Below are positions 53,257 through 63,400 of a stretch of 64,000 nt of DNA, piece after piece. Where the stretch lies: the NCBI RefSeq assembly GCF_002954545.1, contig NZ_MSCH01000003.1:2333991-2397990 (forward strand), given 5' to 3'. The notes below the pieces were generated by a model. The model had not been told where the DNA came from, did no database searches, and saw nothing but the letters and a program-made list of their open reading frames with translations. Position numbers and translations under genes: made by a program. The stretch comes from Psychrosphaera saromensis (GTDB lineage Bacteria > Pseudomonadota > Gammaproteobacteria > Enterobacterales > Alteromonadaceae). Numbering within the stretch: position 1 is the first letter of the stretch; every line of letters begins with the position of its first letter.

Positions 53257-54720
53257 TTAAAATCCTTTAATGTTTTTGATGTACTTGTCACGGTCACGGT
53301 ATTTAATTTTAAGTGCTTCAATACGTTTAACTTCTGACTTCTGATCTTCCGTCAACACAGTTAATGCTATATCGGCTGACTTAACCGCGTTGCGGTAATC
53401 AGAGCGTAATGCGAATAACTCAGCACTGGTTATATGGTATCTAGCCATGTTTTCATCGGCTTTATATGCATCTCGTAACAGTTGTGTCGCTAAAAAATCG
53501 TTTGGTTTCGTTAATAAATAATATTCTAAAATACGAATCGCTTGTTTTTGTTTATTACTTTTTAGCAAAACATTAGCGTAGTTTAACGTAACTACAGAAT
53601 TATTGGGTCTTAATTGATAAGCATAAGCTAATTTTTCTAGAATTTTCTCCGGCTTATTTTGTGCAATATATAAATCTGATTGAGCATCTAATATGTATAA
53701 GTTATTTGTTGTTAACTCTTCTAGCTGAGCGAGTAACTCTTCGGCTAAGTCTAATTTCTCGGTATCTAAATACGCTAAGGCTAACCCATATTGAGCTGCA
53801 AATTGTTTATTTCCTTGTTGCTTTTTTACTAGGTCTTTGAATATTTCGACAACATGATCTTTATCATAGATATAACGAGCCATCACACGAGCGCGCATTA
53901 GTAAAAAATCTAAAGAATCAGCATAAAACTTTTTAGTATATTGCTGAGCTCTAAGCTTAGCGTCAGTGACTCGAGAGTCAGCTAATGGGTGAGTAACTAA
54001 AAAAGGCGCTAACTTAGTTTGATACCTTTGTTGTTCTTGTAATTTACCAAAAAACTCTGCTGCCGCATAAGGGTCAAACCCCGCTGTTGCTAACACATTC
54101 ATGCCAATATTATCGGCTTCTTGTTCATTACTTCGGGTGTAATTTATCATAGCCTGCTGTGCCCCAGCCGTAGTCGCCATCATTGAGGCCATCATAGCTT
54201 GTGGGCTAATTGCCGCCAGTAATATAGAGCCGACAATACCGGCTAAGGTCATATTTGAAGTTTGTGCGGAAGCTTCTTTTCTACGTGCTAAATGACGTTG
54301 AGTAACGTGAGCAATTTCATGGCCTAGTACTGAGGCTAGTTGGCTTTCAGTTTCTGCGTTAGCAATTAAGCCTGTATGTACACCAACATATCCACCATAG
54401 AATGCAAAAGCATTAATATCAGGACTGTTTACCACAAAGAAAGTAAAAGGGAAGTTTACATCTTTAGAGTGTGCCACCAACTTATTGCCGACAGAGTTAA
54501 TGTACTCTTTCACGAGTGGGTCGTAGAGTAATGACGCACGGCCTTGTAATTGGTTAAATATAACCTCTCCAAGCTGCTTCTCTTTTTCAATACTTAATAC
54601 CGTTAATGCTGAAGCGCCCAAATCTGGAAGTTCATTATTAGCGGCAAAAGAGGATGCCGCTGAAAATAAACCTACGGAAATGGCAAAGGCGGTAACGGTT
54701 GAGGTAATTTTTTTATACAT
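53257..54720 (-). CDS. bepA: Periplasmic M48 metalloprotease/chaperone BepA
   Basis: A 487-residue protein with a signal peptide (ends near SFA-AN, residue 27), an M48 peptidase domain and a C-terminal TPR domain from about residue 285. Zinc ligands are His134 and His138 (GHEIAHVTQRH) and Glu201 (NEQEADNIG). BepA assists assembly or removal of stalled outer-membrane proteins such as LptD at the BAM complex. It is first in a tight operon with arsC (3-bp gap) and wrbA. Confidence 0.94.
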   Translation of the reverse strand: MYKKITSTVTAFAISVGLFSAASSFAANNELPDLGASALTVLSIEKEKQLGEVIFNQLQGRASLLYDPLVKEYINSVGNKLVAHSKDVNFPFTFFVVNSPDINAFAFYGGYVGVHTGLIANAETESQLASVLGHEIAHVTQRHLARRKEASAQTSNMTLAGIVGSILLAAISPQAMMASMMATTAGAQQAMINYTRSNEQEADNIGMNVLATAGFDPYAAAEFFGKLQEQQRYQTKLAPFLVTHPLADSRVTDAKLRAQQYTKKFYADSLDFLLMRARVMARYIYDKDHVVEIFKDLVKKQQGNKQFAAQYGLALAYLDTEKLDLAEELLAQLEELTTNNLYILDAQSDLYIAQNKPEKILEKLAYAYQLRPNNSVVTLNYANVLLKSNKQKQAIRILEYYLLTKPNDFLATQLLRDAYKADENMARYHITSAELFALRSDYRNAVKSADIALTVLTEDQKSEVKRIEALKIKYRDRDKYIKNIKGF

Positions 54721-54774
54721 AAACTACTTTTATTTTCTCATTTGATTTTTGTAGGATACTGATTCAGTAAGATA

Positions 54775-55449
54775 TTACAAATCACCATCTAGAGTTTGGC
54801 TCTTAATGACATCATCAGGTGCCAAATTTGGATTAGAGCTTTGTACATTGAATGCATCTTTTATCGACATACCTTTAACTGCGTATACATCAACTTCTTG
54901 TTTTAACGTGGTAATTATATTATTCACTACATTAAAAGCATGGACGATAAGTGCCATATCGGCTTCATCACCATTTTTATTATTAAATGCGATGAACTTA
55001 TGCAATTGAGATATCCGTACCAATACTTTCATGTGAGACGGGTCCCAAACATCAAATTCCATGTTTGGATCGCCACTACGGTATTCATCAATCAGTATGT
55101 CTTTGATGTAAGGCAGGGCAATTAGTTCATAACCTTGTCTATTAAATACATGGTAAAGACAAATACGCGGCTTTTTTAAAGGCTGTGTTAACTCAATATG
55201 GCCTATTTTATTAATATCAATGGATGGGTCTATACCTAAATTATCGTAATTCCAATTACTGCGATCAACGATTTTTTTATAGGCATTTTCAAAACCATGA
55301 CTGATAAAGCCTTCAGATTCCGCTACAGCATTGGCGATAAGATGAAAAAAAGCAGGCGTTTCACCCCAGTTTATTTTCTTTTTATAGGCGTTAATATCCT
55401 TAATCGTTGGATTGACAGGCAATAGCGGTGTGTCAGGATAATTAGCCAT
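54775..55449 (-). CDS. Hypothetical protein, unknown family
   Basis: A 224-residue soluble protein without signal peptide or membrane helix. Features: an N-terminal PDTPLLPVNPTIKDINAYKKK, an alpha/beta middle with ICLYHVFNRQGYELIALPYI and FDVWDPSHMKVLVRISQ, and a helical end. No catalytic motif or family is recognised. It lies between bepA and the TusA-like gene, with its own upstream gap of about 95 bp to a divergent gene. It appears to be a real gene, as its composition and codon use match the neighbours. Confidence 0.6.
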   Translation of the reverse strand: MANYPDTPLLPVNPTIKDINAYKKKINWGETPAFFHLIANAVAESEGFISHGFENAYKKIVDRSNWNYDNLGIDPSIDINKIGHIELTQPLKKPRICLYHVFNRQGYELIALPYIKDILIDEYRSGDPNMEFDVWDPSHMKVLVRISQLHKFIAFNNKNGDEADMALIVHAFNVVNNIITTLKQEVDVYAVKGMSIKDAFNVQSSNPNLAPDDVIKSQTLDGDL

Positions 55450-55543
55450 AATAAAAATACTACTCTTTAAATTACTTTAACTACAAGTATTCAGTATTGT
55501 GGTAAATTAATGAAGTAAAAAATAATTATATTAGCTTTAATTT

Positions 55544-55759
55544 ATGATATTTAATGGAAAAGGGCTTAAATGTCCTTTGGCATTCGTAAAAGCCAAACAA
55601 TACTTAATTAAAAATAACTCTAAAGAATTTATGTTTGATGATGAAATTAGCCTATACAATTTTACATCTTACCTAGATAATCAAAACATAATTTATCAGT
55701 CTCAATCTTTATGTGACTGTGTGAAAGTAAAGTTGGCTGACGATAGCAGCATAAAGTAA
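55544..55759 (+). CDS. TusA-like sulfur carrier domain protein
   Basis: A 71-residue protein whose N-terminal GKGLKCPLAFVKAKQYL matches the TusA motif (Cys10 followed by Pro), the active-site helix of sulfur-transfer proteins. The rest is short and diverged. It is 15 bp upstream of perM on the same strand. Whether it functions as true TusA (tRNA thiolation) or another sulfur carrier is open. Confidence 0.72.
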   Translation: MIFNGKGLKCPLAFVKAKQYLIKNNSKEFMFDDEISLYNFTSYLDNQNIIYQSQSLCDCVKVKLADDSSIK

Positions 55760-55774
55760 AGGACCCAATAAGAC

Positions 55775-56854
55775 ATGTTCGACGTATTGATCCAGTGGTA
55801 CAAGAAAAACTTCTCAGATCCAAATGCCGTAACTTTAATGTTGGTTATTGTATTAACCGCATTAGTGATCACTTTATTTGGTCAATTATTGATCCCGGTA
55901 TTTGTAGCGTTAGTCGTTGCATTTTTGTTGGAATGGCCGGTCAAAAAGGTAACTAAGTTAGGTTTAAATCGAAACCTAAGCACAACCATTGTTATTGCCA
56001 TATTTATTGGTGTGATGACCATGGTCTTTGTTTTGGCTATTCCAGTTATTTGGAAACAAAGTATTGGTTTAGTTAAAGAATTGCCAGACATGATGGTGTA
56101 CATAAAACGTTATATTTATACCTTACCAGATTTATATCCAAGTCTTGACCCTGCACTTATTACTAATTTAGTTAATAATTTTGATACTAAACTAGTCTCG
56201 GTGTTAGAGAGTTCGGTACAAGCTGTGGTGTCTTCTTTAACTAATGTCGTCGCCATACTCGTTTATGTAATTTTAGTGCCTATGATGGTGTTCTTCATTC
56301 TAAAAGACAAAGTTAAATTATTAGCCGGCTTTGATAGAATAATGCCGGTTAAACGACGTTTGATCACTCAAGTAACAACAGAGATGAATGAGCAAATCAT
56401 TAACTATATTCGCGGTAAAATGATTGAGTTAGTGATTGTTGGTACCGCCACTTATATTGCATTTGCAATTATGGACTTACGTTACGCTGCTGTATTAGGT
56501 TTGTTGGTTGGACTGTCAGTGTTAATTCCTTATATTGGAGCCGCTGCGGTAACGGTACCTGTAACCATTGTTGCGTTATTTCAGTTTGGTCTAACACCAG
56601 ACTTTTATGCGGTCATGATCGCTTACGGCGTTATTCAAACACTCGACGGTAACTTATTAGTTCCTTTATTATTTTCAGAAGCTGTTGACTTAAATCCTGT
56701 TTATATCATAGTCGCCGTTCTATTCTTTGGTGGTTTGTGGGGATTTTGGGGCGTGTTTTTTGCTATACCTTTAGCATCGTTAGTGAAAGCGGTTATAAAT
56801 GCTTGGGCAGGGAAAAGCGAACCTGATGCTTTAGAAGCAAGTGATTGTAAATAA
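55775..56854 (+). CDS. perM: AI-2E family transporter PerM
   Basis: A 359-residue membrane protein of the AI-2E/PerM family with about eight helices. Characteristic parts are FVALVVAFLLEWPVKK, the ILVPMMVFFILKDK segment, and GLLVGLSVLIPYIGAAAVTVPV with LVPLLFSEAVDLNPVYI. Substrates of the family are mostly unproven. It is co-transcribed with the TusA-like gene. In E. coli perM lies beside bepA, and the same neighbourhood is kept here. Confidence 0.88.
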   Translation: MFDVLIQWYKKNFSDPNAVTLMLVIVLTALVITLFGQLLIPVFVALVVAFLLEWPVKKVTKLGLNRNLSTTIVIAIFIGVMTMVFVLAIPVIWKQSIGLVKELPDMMVYIKRYIYTLPDLYPSLDPALITNLVNNFDTKLVSVLESSVQAVVSSLTNVVAILVYVILVPMMVFFILKDKVKLLAGFDRIMPVKRRLITQVTTEMNEQIINYIRGKMIELVIVGTATYIAFAIMDLRYAAVLGLLVGLSVLIPYIGAAAVTVPVTIVALFQFGLTPDFYAVMIAYGVIQTLDGNLLVPLLFSEAVDLNPVYIIVAVLFFGGLWGFWGVFFAIPLASLVKAVINAWAGKSEPDALEASDCK

Positions 56855-56931
56855 TAGTATTGTTATTTACACACCTGTTATTTACACAGCTATACCGCTG
56901 AGACATTTAGGTAAGATAAGATAATATAAAT

Positions 56932-56967
56932 AAAAAAGGCTTCTATTATTTAATAGAAGCCTTTTTT
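56932..56967. terminator. Bidirectional terminator perM / bcp
   Basis: AAAAAAGGCTTCTATTA and TAATAGAAGCCTTTTTT pair around a 2-nt centre, between two convergent genes. Confidence 0.88.
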
Positions 56968-56994
56968 GTATGTAATACAGTTTATTTAAACTAA

Positions 56995-57471
56995 TTACTT
57001 AGCTAAATCCGCCAACACATCTAATACAACCTGATGATGGTCTTTAGTTTTAAACTTATTAAAGAAATGTTTGATAGTGCCGTCTTGGCCAACCAAAAAG
57101 CTTAAACGATGAATTCCGTCGTATTCTTTACCCATGAATTTTTTTAAGCCCCATACACCAAAATCATCAGCAACACCGTGGTCTTCGTCAGATAATAATG
57201 GGAAGTTCAATTCATCTCTTTCAGTAAACTTAGTTAAGCGTTTAACGGCATCTGGGCTAATACCAACAGCAACCGTATTTAATTGGTCTAACTGCTGTTT
57301 AACGTCTCTTAAGTTTTGTGCTTGCACCGTACAGCCTGGTGTCATCGCTTTTGGGTAAAAATAAACTAAAACCTGTTTGGTTTTTAATGTTTCTGCTAAA
57401 TCAAATATGTCGCCATTTTGATCTTCAAGTTTAAACATTGGAGCTTTGTCGCCTACATTAAGTGTATTCAT
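56995..57471 (-). CDS. bcp: Thiol peroxidase Bcp (peroxiredoxin Q type)
   Basis: A 158-residue peroxiredoxin that reduces hydroperoxides. The peroxidatic Cys47 is in YFYPKAMTPGCTVQAQNLRD. In E. coli the resolving Cys lies five residues later; here that position is Gln52 and no other Cys exists, so this is a 1-Cys version that must be recycled by an external thiol. It is next to gcvR, as in E. coli. Confidence 0.94.
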   Translation of the reverse strand: MNTLNVGDKAPMFKLEDQNGDIFDLAETLKTKQVLVYFYPKAMTPGCTVQAQNLRDVKQQLDQLNTVAVGISPDAVKRLTKFTERDELNFPLLSDEDHGVADDFGVWGLKKFMGKEYDGIHRLSFLVGQDGTIKHFFNKFKTKDHHQVVLDVLADLAK

Positions 57472-57582
57472 GGTTTTATTCTGCTAATTAGTTATTTAAA
57501 TTATAGTTATCTGTTCCGCGCTTAAGCCAATAATTAACATGATTGGCATAAGATAAAGTGCTTACACAGCAAGATATAAATA

Positions 57583-58134
57583 TTACTGCTCAATAGTAAT
57601 TGGGCTAAATGTACAAGTCATACTTAGAGTCTGACATAAAGCTTCACAACCAGATATGATGGTATCAAGTTCGATTTCGTCGGTTAAACCTATGTTGATT
57701 TCAGCGATTTGCCATTCTTTACCATCTTTATTGGTGGCTTTTGACTTTAAGCTACTAACACTTACTTTATGTTTAGCAAAAAAGTTGGTTAGTAAACGGA
57801 TAGTACCTGAGCTATCTGGTCCATCAAAAATAACTTGATATCGAGCTCGTTCCAGACCTTTATGAGTCGTGGTTCTTTTCATCATAGTTAATAAGTTAAG
57901 CGACATCGCTAGCGGAGGAAGTTGTACTTCCAACTGGGCTAATGAGGCATTGTCGCCAGCTAATAACATGATCATAGTAAATTCACTACCAAATATAGCC
58001 ATTTTACTGTCTAAAATATTACATTTACATTGTGTGATTAAGCCAGTTAATTGGCTTACTAAGCCGGTTCTATCTTTACCGATAACGGTAAGTACTAAAT
58101 GTTTGGTTGGTGTAGTAGAAAGCGACGAGCTCAT
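57583..58134 (-). CDS. gcvR: Glycine cleavage system regulator GcvR
   Basis: A 183-residue protein with two ACT domains (about 10-85 and 95-175). The first contains VIGKDRTGLVSQLTGLITQ and the second YQVIFDGPDSSGTIRLLTNFFAKH. GcvR binds GcvA and, without glycine, represses gcvTHP. It is divergent from dapA and upstream of bcp, the classical order. Confidence 0.9.
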   Translation of the reverse strand: MSSSLSTTPTKHLVLTVIGKDRTGLVSQLTGLITQCKCNILDSKMAIFGSEFTMIMLLAGDNASLAQLEVQLPPLAMSLNLLTMMKRTTTHKGLERARYQVIFDGPDSSGTIRLLTNFFAKHKVSVSSLKSKATNKDGKEWQIAEINIGLTDEIELDTIISGCEALCQTLSMTCTFSPITIEQ

Positions 58135-58273
58135 TGTATAAAAATCACAGTATCTATTGTTTTATGTCGGGCAAGTTTAACATATAAGGATAAAAACACA
58201 CCAGAAGGTTGAAAGACGCTTGTTTTGTTATCTATGCGTGAGTAACATAGCCCGCTTAATATCAGGAGGGATC

Positions 58274-59164
58274 ATGTCATCCACAGGAACTAATAATTTT
58301 TCAGGTTGTTTTGTCGCATTAATCACACCTATGTTTGAAAATGGTGATGTTGATTATACTGGCTTAAAGAAATTGGTAGATTGGCATATAGAAAGTGGTA
58401 CTGATGGCTTGGTCATACTAGGTACTACAGCGGAAACTGCCACATTAACTGAGCAAGAACAAGCTCAGGTATTAGACGTTGCAATTGCACAAAACCAAGG
58501 TCGTTTACCACTTATTGTTGGTAATGGTTTAAATTGCACCCGTTCGACAGTCGAGAAAACCAAAAAATTAGACAACTTAGCGATAGACGGTTATTTAACC
58601 GTGACACCTTATTATAATAAACCAAGCCAAAAAGGCATGGTTGAACATTTTAAAGCGGTTGCTGCGGCAACACGTAAACCGATTATTTTATACAATGTGC
58701 CTTCTCGTACCGGTGTTGATTTAAGTAATCAGGCTGTATTTGAGTTAATGGAAATTGATAATATTGTTGGTATTAAAGACGCCACTGGTGATTTATCACG
58801 TGTTAGCGCGATGAAACAACAGGACTCATCATTTTTGTTATTTGGTGGTGATGACTTAACATCTCAGCATTATTTATCTTTAGGTGGTGACGGTGTTATT
58901 TCGGTAACTGCGAATGTTGAACCAGAATTAATGCAGAAAATGGTTAAGGAAAGTATTGCCGATAACCAGAAAGATGCAGAATTATACGATGAAAAGCTTT
59001 GTTTATTGCATCGCGATTTATTTATAGAGCCAAATCCAGTACCTACTAAGTGGGCATTAAAAGAAAAAGGCTTGATTTCTAGTGATATGGTTAGATTACC
59101 TTTGGTTACAATGGAACCAAATAACCATAAGACCATCAAACTAGCTTTACAACACGTAAATTAG
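58274..59164 (+). CDS. dapA: 4-hydroxy-tetrahydrodipicolinate synthase
   Basis: A 296-residue class-I aldolase of lysine and peptidoglycan-precursor synthesis that condenses pyruvate with aspartate semialdehyde. The Schiff-base lysine is Lys168 in NIVGIKDATGD, and Tyr140 lies in IILYNVPSRTG. The substrate loop LGTTAETATLT differs slightly from the common GTTGESATL. The ATG at 58274 has AGGAGGG just upstream; an in-frame start at 58220 is unlikely. It is followed after 16 bp by bamC. Confidence 0.96.
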   Translation: MSSTGTNNFSGCFVALITPMFENGDVDYTGLKKLVDWHIESGTDGLVILGTTAETATLTEQEQAQVLDVAIAQNQGRLPLIVGNGLNCTRSTVEKTKKLDNLAIDGYLTVTPYYNKPSQKGMVEHFKAVAAATRKPIILYNVPSRTGVDLSNQAVFELMEIDNIVGIKDATGDLSRVSAMKQQDSSFLLFGGDDLTSQHYLSLGGDGVISVTANVEPELMQKMVKESIADNQKDAELYDEKLCLLHRDLFIEPNPVPTKWALKEKGLISSDMVRLPLVTMEPNNHKTIKLALQHVN

Positions 59165-59180
59165 TCATTCGGAGTACTAA

Positions 59181-60236
59181 GTGAATTTTATCAAATTGGC
59201 AGCTGTATCAGTTGTATTATCGGTTACCACGGCTTGTTCATCTTCTTTTGATGATCAAAAAGACAACGCTGAAAATAGAAAGTCAGGTTTAGTTATTCCA
59301 GCTGGATTTAGTGACCCTAAGAAAAGCAGAGAGTATGACTTACCAAAGGTTAAAGCTTCTGCTGATGTAGAAGGGGAAGTTACTTCACCTACAACCGTAC
59401 TCGTTATATTTGAAGGCAGTTGGATAGATTTAGAAGATAAACATCCAGCAAAAATAAAAGTAGAAAAACCTGAATTAGTTGAAGATTTTCCTACTTTCAT
59501 TGACCAAGGCATACAATCATATGCAGAACAAAACAATTTAACCTTAACAAAAAACAGTACGGGTTATCGAATTGAGCATCTTATTCAAGAAGATGACGGT
59601 TATTGGTTTTTTGAAGACTTAGTGGATGTTGAAAGCTTTGCTTACAACCTAGTGGTTAACATGAAGCCACACGGACGTAGCGGTGAAATTTACATCGACA
59701 TGTTAAATTATGAAAAACTGAGTTCAGATTTAGCACCAAATCATGTTGCTAGCTATAGAAAAGAAGCGTTAGCGGTACAGTCATTAAACGACGTAATGTT
59801 AGAGCTAGACTATATTTACCGTGTTAAATTATTAAAAGAGCGTGCGTCTTTAGATATCACACTTTCACTAGTGAAAAACGTATCGGGTAATTATGTTATT
59901 AGCACGCAGCAAGATATGAAATATGTATGGTCACAAATTGATAGCATTATTGAAGACATGGGCTTTGATATTGACGACTCAGACGAAGATTTACATATAT
60001 TTGATGTGACATATAGCAAATCAAATGACTCATTTTGGAATCGCTTATTCAATTCAGATCACTCAGGTAAATTAGATATTGAACCTGGTAAGTATGAAGT
60101 TGTATTAAGCTCAAGCACTACAGGTATTCATATTAGCTTCCGCTCTAAGAAAGGTTCATTCTTAGACCAAGCAAGCATGGAAAAACTGTTCGAAATAATG
60201 ATGCAAATAGTAAAAGAAGATGAAGCCGAGCTTTAA
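59181..60236 (+). CDS. bamC: Outer-membrane assembly lipoprotein BamC
   Basis: A 351-residue lipoprotein starting at GTG, with the lipobox VTTAC (Cys19). An unstructured N-terminal segment with LVIPAGFSDPKKSREYDLP binds BamD in known BamC. Two helix-grip domains follow, at about 105-215 and 230-345. It is a subunit of the BAM complex that inserts beta-barrel proteins. The operon dapA-bamC is conserved in Gammaproteobacteria. Confidence 0.93.
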   Translation: MNFIKLAAVSVVLSVTTACSSSFDDQKDNAENRKSGLVIPAGFSDPKKSREYDLPKVKASADVEGEVTSPTTVLVIFEGSWIDLEDKHPAKIKVEKPELVEDFPTFIDQGIQSYAEQNNLTLTKNSTGYRIEHLIQEDDGYWFFEDLVDVESFAYNLVVNMKPHGRSGEIYIDMLNYEKLSSDLAPNHVASYRKEALAVQSLNDVMLELDYIYRVKLLKERASLDITLSLVKNVSGNYVISTQQDMKYVWSQIDSIIEDMGFDIDDSDEDLHIFDVTYSKSNDSFWNRLFNSDHSGKLDIEPGKYEVVLSSSTTGIHISFRSKKGSFLDQASMEKLFEIMMQIVKEDEAEL

Positions 60237-60285
60237 TCTTTAACCACTAATTTATCGGCATTAGCTTGAAAGTTAGACAATAAAC

Positions 60286-60312
60286 AAAGGCGCTCAATTG
60301 AGCGCCTTTTTT
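60286..60312 (+). terminator. dapA-bamC terminator
   Basis: AAAGGCGCTCAA meets its complement TTGAGCGCCTTT, followed by T-rich DNA, 50 nt after bamC. Confidence 0.88.
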
Positions 60313-60497
60313 GTTTTCAGATCAGATTATTATAAGAGTGCCGACAAATTGTACATTTATAGCGAAATGGGATCTTAATCGGATCTTTTGCTTGAATTTG
60401 AACACTTTAGCCCTTATAAACAGCTTAATAACTATAATCATCGCAATAAGAAGTCGTAATCTTATTGATATGAATCACGAATACATTCAGAGATCCT

Positions 60498-63400
60498 ATG
60501 CCAGCTTTACATCGAATTATTTTAATCAATACCCACATGAGTGGCATCGTAGAATTAAAACTCAATGGTCACACTAATATTTGTGGTACTAACGCGTCGG
60601 GTAAAACTACCTTACAGCGCTTAATTCCTGTTTTCTATGGTGAGTATCCAAGCCGTGTTGTTCCTGCTACTCGTGATAGCTTTGAACGTTGGTATTTGCC
60701 AACTGAATGTAGTTATATAATTTATGAATACCACAGAGACAATGACGAAACGTGTCAGGTGGTATTAAGCTCAAATGGAACGGGTGTCGACTTTAGGTTA
60801 ATTGCCAAAGGGTTCGACATTGAAGACTATGCAAAAAGCTCATTAACCGAAGAACGTTATGTTATTCCGCCAAAAGAATTAAGCCGAGACATCAAACGCC
60901 AAGGTATTATTTGTAGCCGCATATTAAATACCAAAGAATATAAAGCCATTATTCAAAACGATCGTAGTGTGTTGTCTACCAACCGCGACCTTCCTGGTCT
61001 TGCTCGTTTGTTCAGCTTGTGTGAACAAAATGCCAATTTACGCCATATCGAAAAACTCGCCAAAGCCGTACATTCCAAAGAAGGTAAAATGGAAACCATT
61101 AAAGCCATGGTTGCCGCTATTTTGGAAGAAGACGGCGTACAGCCGGGGGAAACCAAACTTAGCCACAACAAAGTGGAAGAGTGGATACGTGAATGTAAAC
61201 TAATCAAAGGGTTTGAAGATATTCGACCTGAGTTTGGCAAATTAGAACAAGCGCATTTTGAATACGGCGAAAACAATCAAAGATTGTCCCAGTTAAAACA
61301 ACAATACACTTTAGATTTATCAAAAATCGCCCAAACCATAGCTGAAAATGATGCCTTGTTAGATGAAGTGGTATTAACCATTAAACAGTCCGAGTCCATT
61401 TGGTCTGAACAAAGAGACAGCTTAAATCAAACCTTATCAGGTGCCAAAGCCGACAGCCGTAAGCTAGAGTCTGAATTAGACGCCGTTGAACAACAGTTTG
61501 ACGAGTGGCAAGACAAAAACATAGAAGAGCTAAGCCAAAACTTAGAGAGTCTGCCGCGTTGGAAAAACGAATTAGAAAGTGGCGAGTCTCGTTACACCTT
61601 AATAACCGAGAAACATCAAGATATTGAAGCCACATTCCACAAACGTAAAAGTGAAGTGCAAGAGCAACATAATCAAGAACTGGAAGGGTATAACGAGCAA
61701 AAAGACAAAGGCCGTGATCTACTTGCCAGTAAAAATGCAGAGCAACAAACACAGTTACTAAATACTGAACAAAAATACAAAGATCAGATCTCTGCTGCTC
61801 AAACCGATTATCAGAATCAGCAACATGAGTTAAAAAATCAGATCACAGAAATAAGTACTTTAGTTAACAATGTTGGTTTTACCAACCAAGAGCAAAATCA
61901 AATAGATATCTTTGAACATACCATCAAAGAAGCCTCAAGCATTGAAGACAGTTGTCGCGATAGACTCAATCAAACCAACGTTGAGTTAAGCAAAGCGAAA
62001 GCGGCACGTGATAAAACCAATAAAGAATTAGAACAAACCCGTAAGCAGTTCTCTGAACAGCAAACTCGAGTGGAACACACAGAGCAATTACTGTATCCAG
62101 GTCAAAACACCTTATTAGAATTTTTACGTCGAGAAAAATCCGGTTGGGAATTTGAATTAGGTAAAGTCATTCACCCAGACTTATTAAAAAGAACCGACTT
62201 ACACCCAAGTTTAGACAGTGACTCAAGTAAAGCCTTATACGGTATGTTATTGGAGTTAGGTAATGTTCCACATCCAGATTATGCAGAGTCGGAAAACGAA
62301 TTAAAATCGCGTTTAGAGCAAGAACAAGAGCTGCTTAGTCAAATCGTGACCAACCAAGATGCGGTAGAAGCCAAACTGGTAGAAGCAAATAAAGCGGTAC
62401 GTAATGCAGAAATGCAACAAACTAAAATTAGCACAGAGTTAAACAACGCTGAGTTAAGTCGTAAACGTGCGCAACAAGACAAAGACGATGCTTTACAAGA
62501 GTTCCATCAAGCATTGCAAGAGCGTAAACAAAGCTACACCAGTAAACTTGCCAAGCTAAAGTCAGACAGTCAAAAGCTAAACCTATTACAGCAAGAAGCG
62601 ATAGAAGAGCTACAAGATCAACAACGTGAAGCTGAAATGGAACTAAGTTCACATTGGCAGCTTGTTATTACCGATATAGAGCAGCAGCTTGCGCAAATAG
62701 AAACGCATATCAGCCAATGCCGTAGCTCGTTAAAACAAGAGTTGTCTAAGCTAGATAGCTGGTTAAAAGATGAATTAGCCAACCGTGGTGTAGACGTTGA
62801 CGTGATTGGTCAGTTAAAACGTGATATTACCAAGTTAAAACAAGACATTCAGTTAACCGAGAAAAACAGCCACTTAGTAGCGGAATACAAACATTGGTAT
62901 AACACCTATTACATGGGTCATAAAGTTAAATGGCAAGAGCAACTTGCTGATGTTCGTAAACAGGTGAGCGATACATCGCGTGAACTTGAGAAACAACAAA
63001 CCACTTATAAACAAAATGTTGAACAAGCCAAAGCAAAACAACTAGAGTTTGAGAAAAACTTAAAAGAAGCTAACGAGCAAGAGTTTGAGCTAGGCAACAT
63101 CAGCAAACAATTGGCTAAATTAAAACTGCCAGTTGCAGACGTTAACAAAGAAAGCAGTTCAATCTCTCAACGTATTAACGACGGGCAAACTCGTTTAGTT
63201 AAACGTGAAGACTTAGCCGCCGACATTAAAGCTTACGTAGAACACTTTGACCAAAAAATTGCAGCCCAATCAGGTACTGGATTTTACGATACATGGGAAC
63301 ACAGCCGAGCGGAATGTTCAGTGGTTAACGAACAAGGTATTCGTTCACTAGATCACATTCGTTTGGTTGGCCATTTAGATCAATTTATTAATGAATTAGT

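Noticed and set aside
60311-60577. 88-codon frame between bamC and the large ATPase gene
   Set aside because: It starts inside the bamC terminator tail, overlaps the ATPase start in another frame, and has no ribosome binding site or domain.
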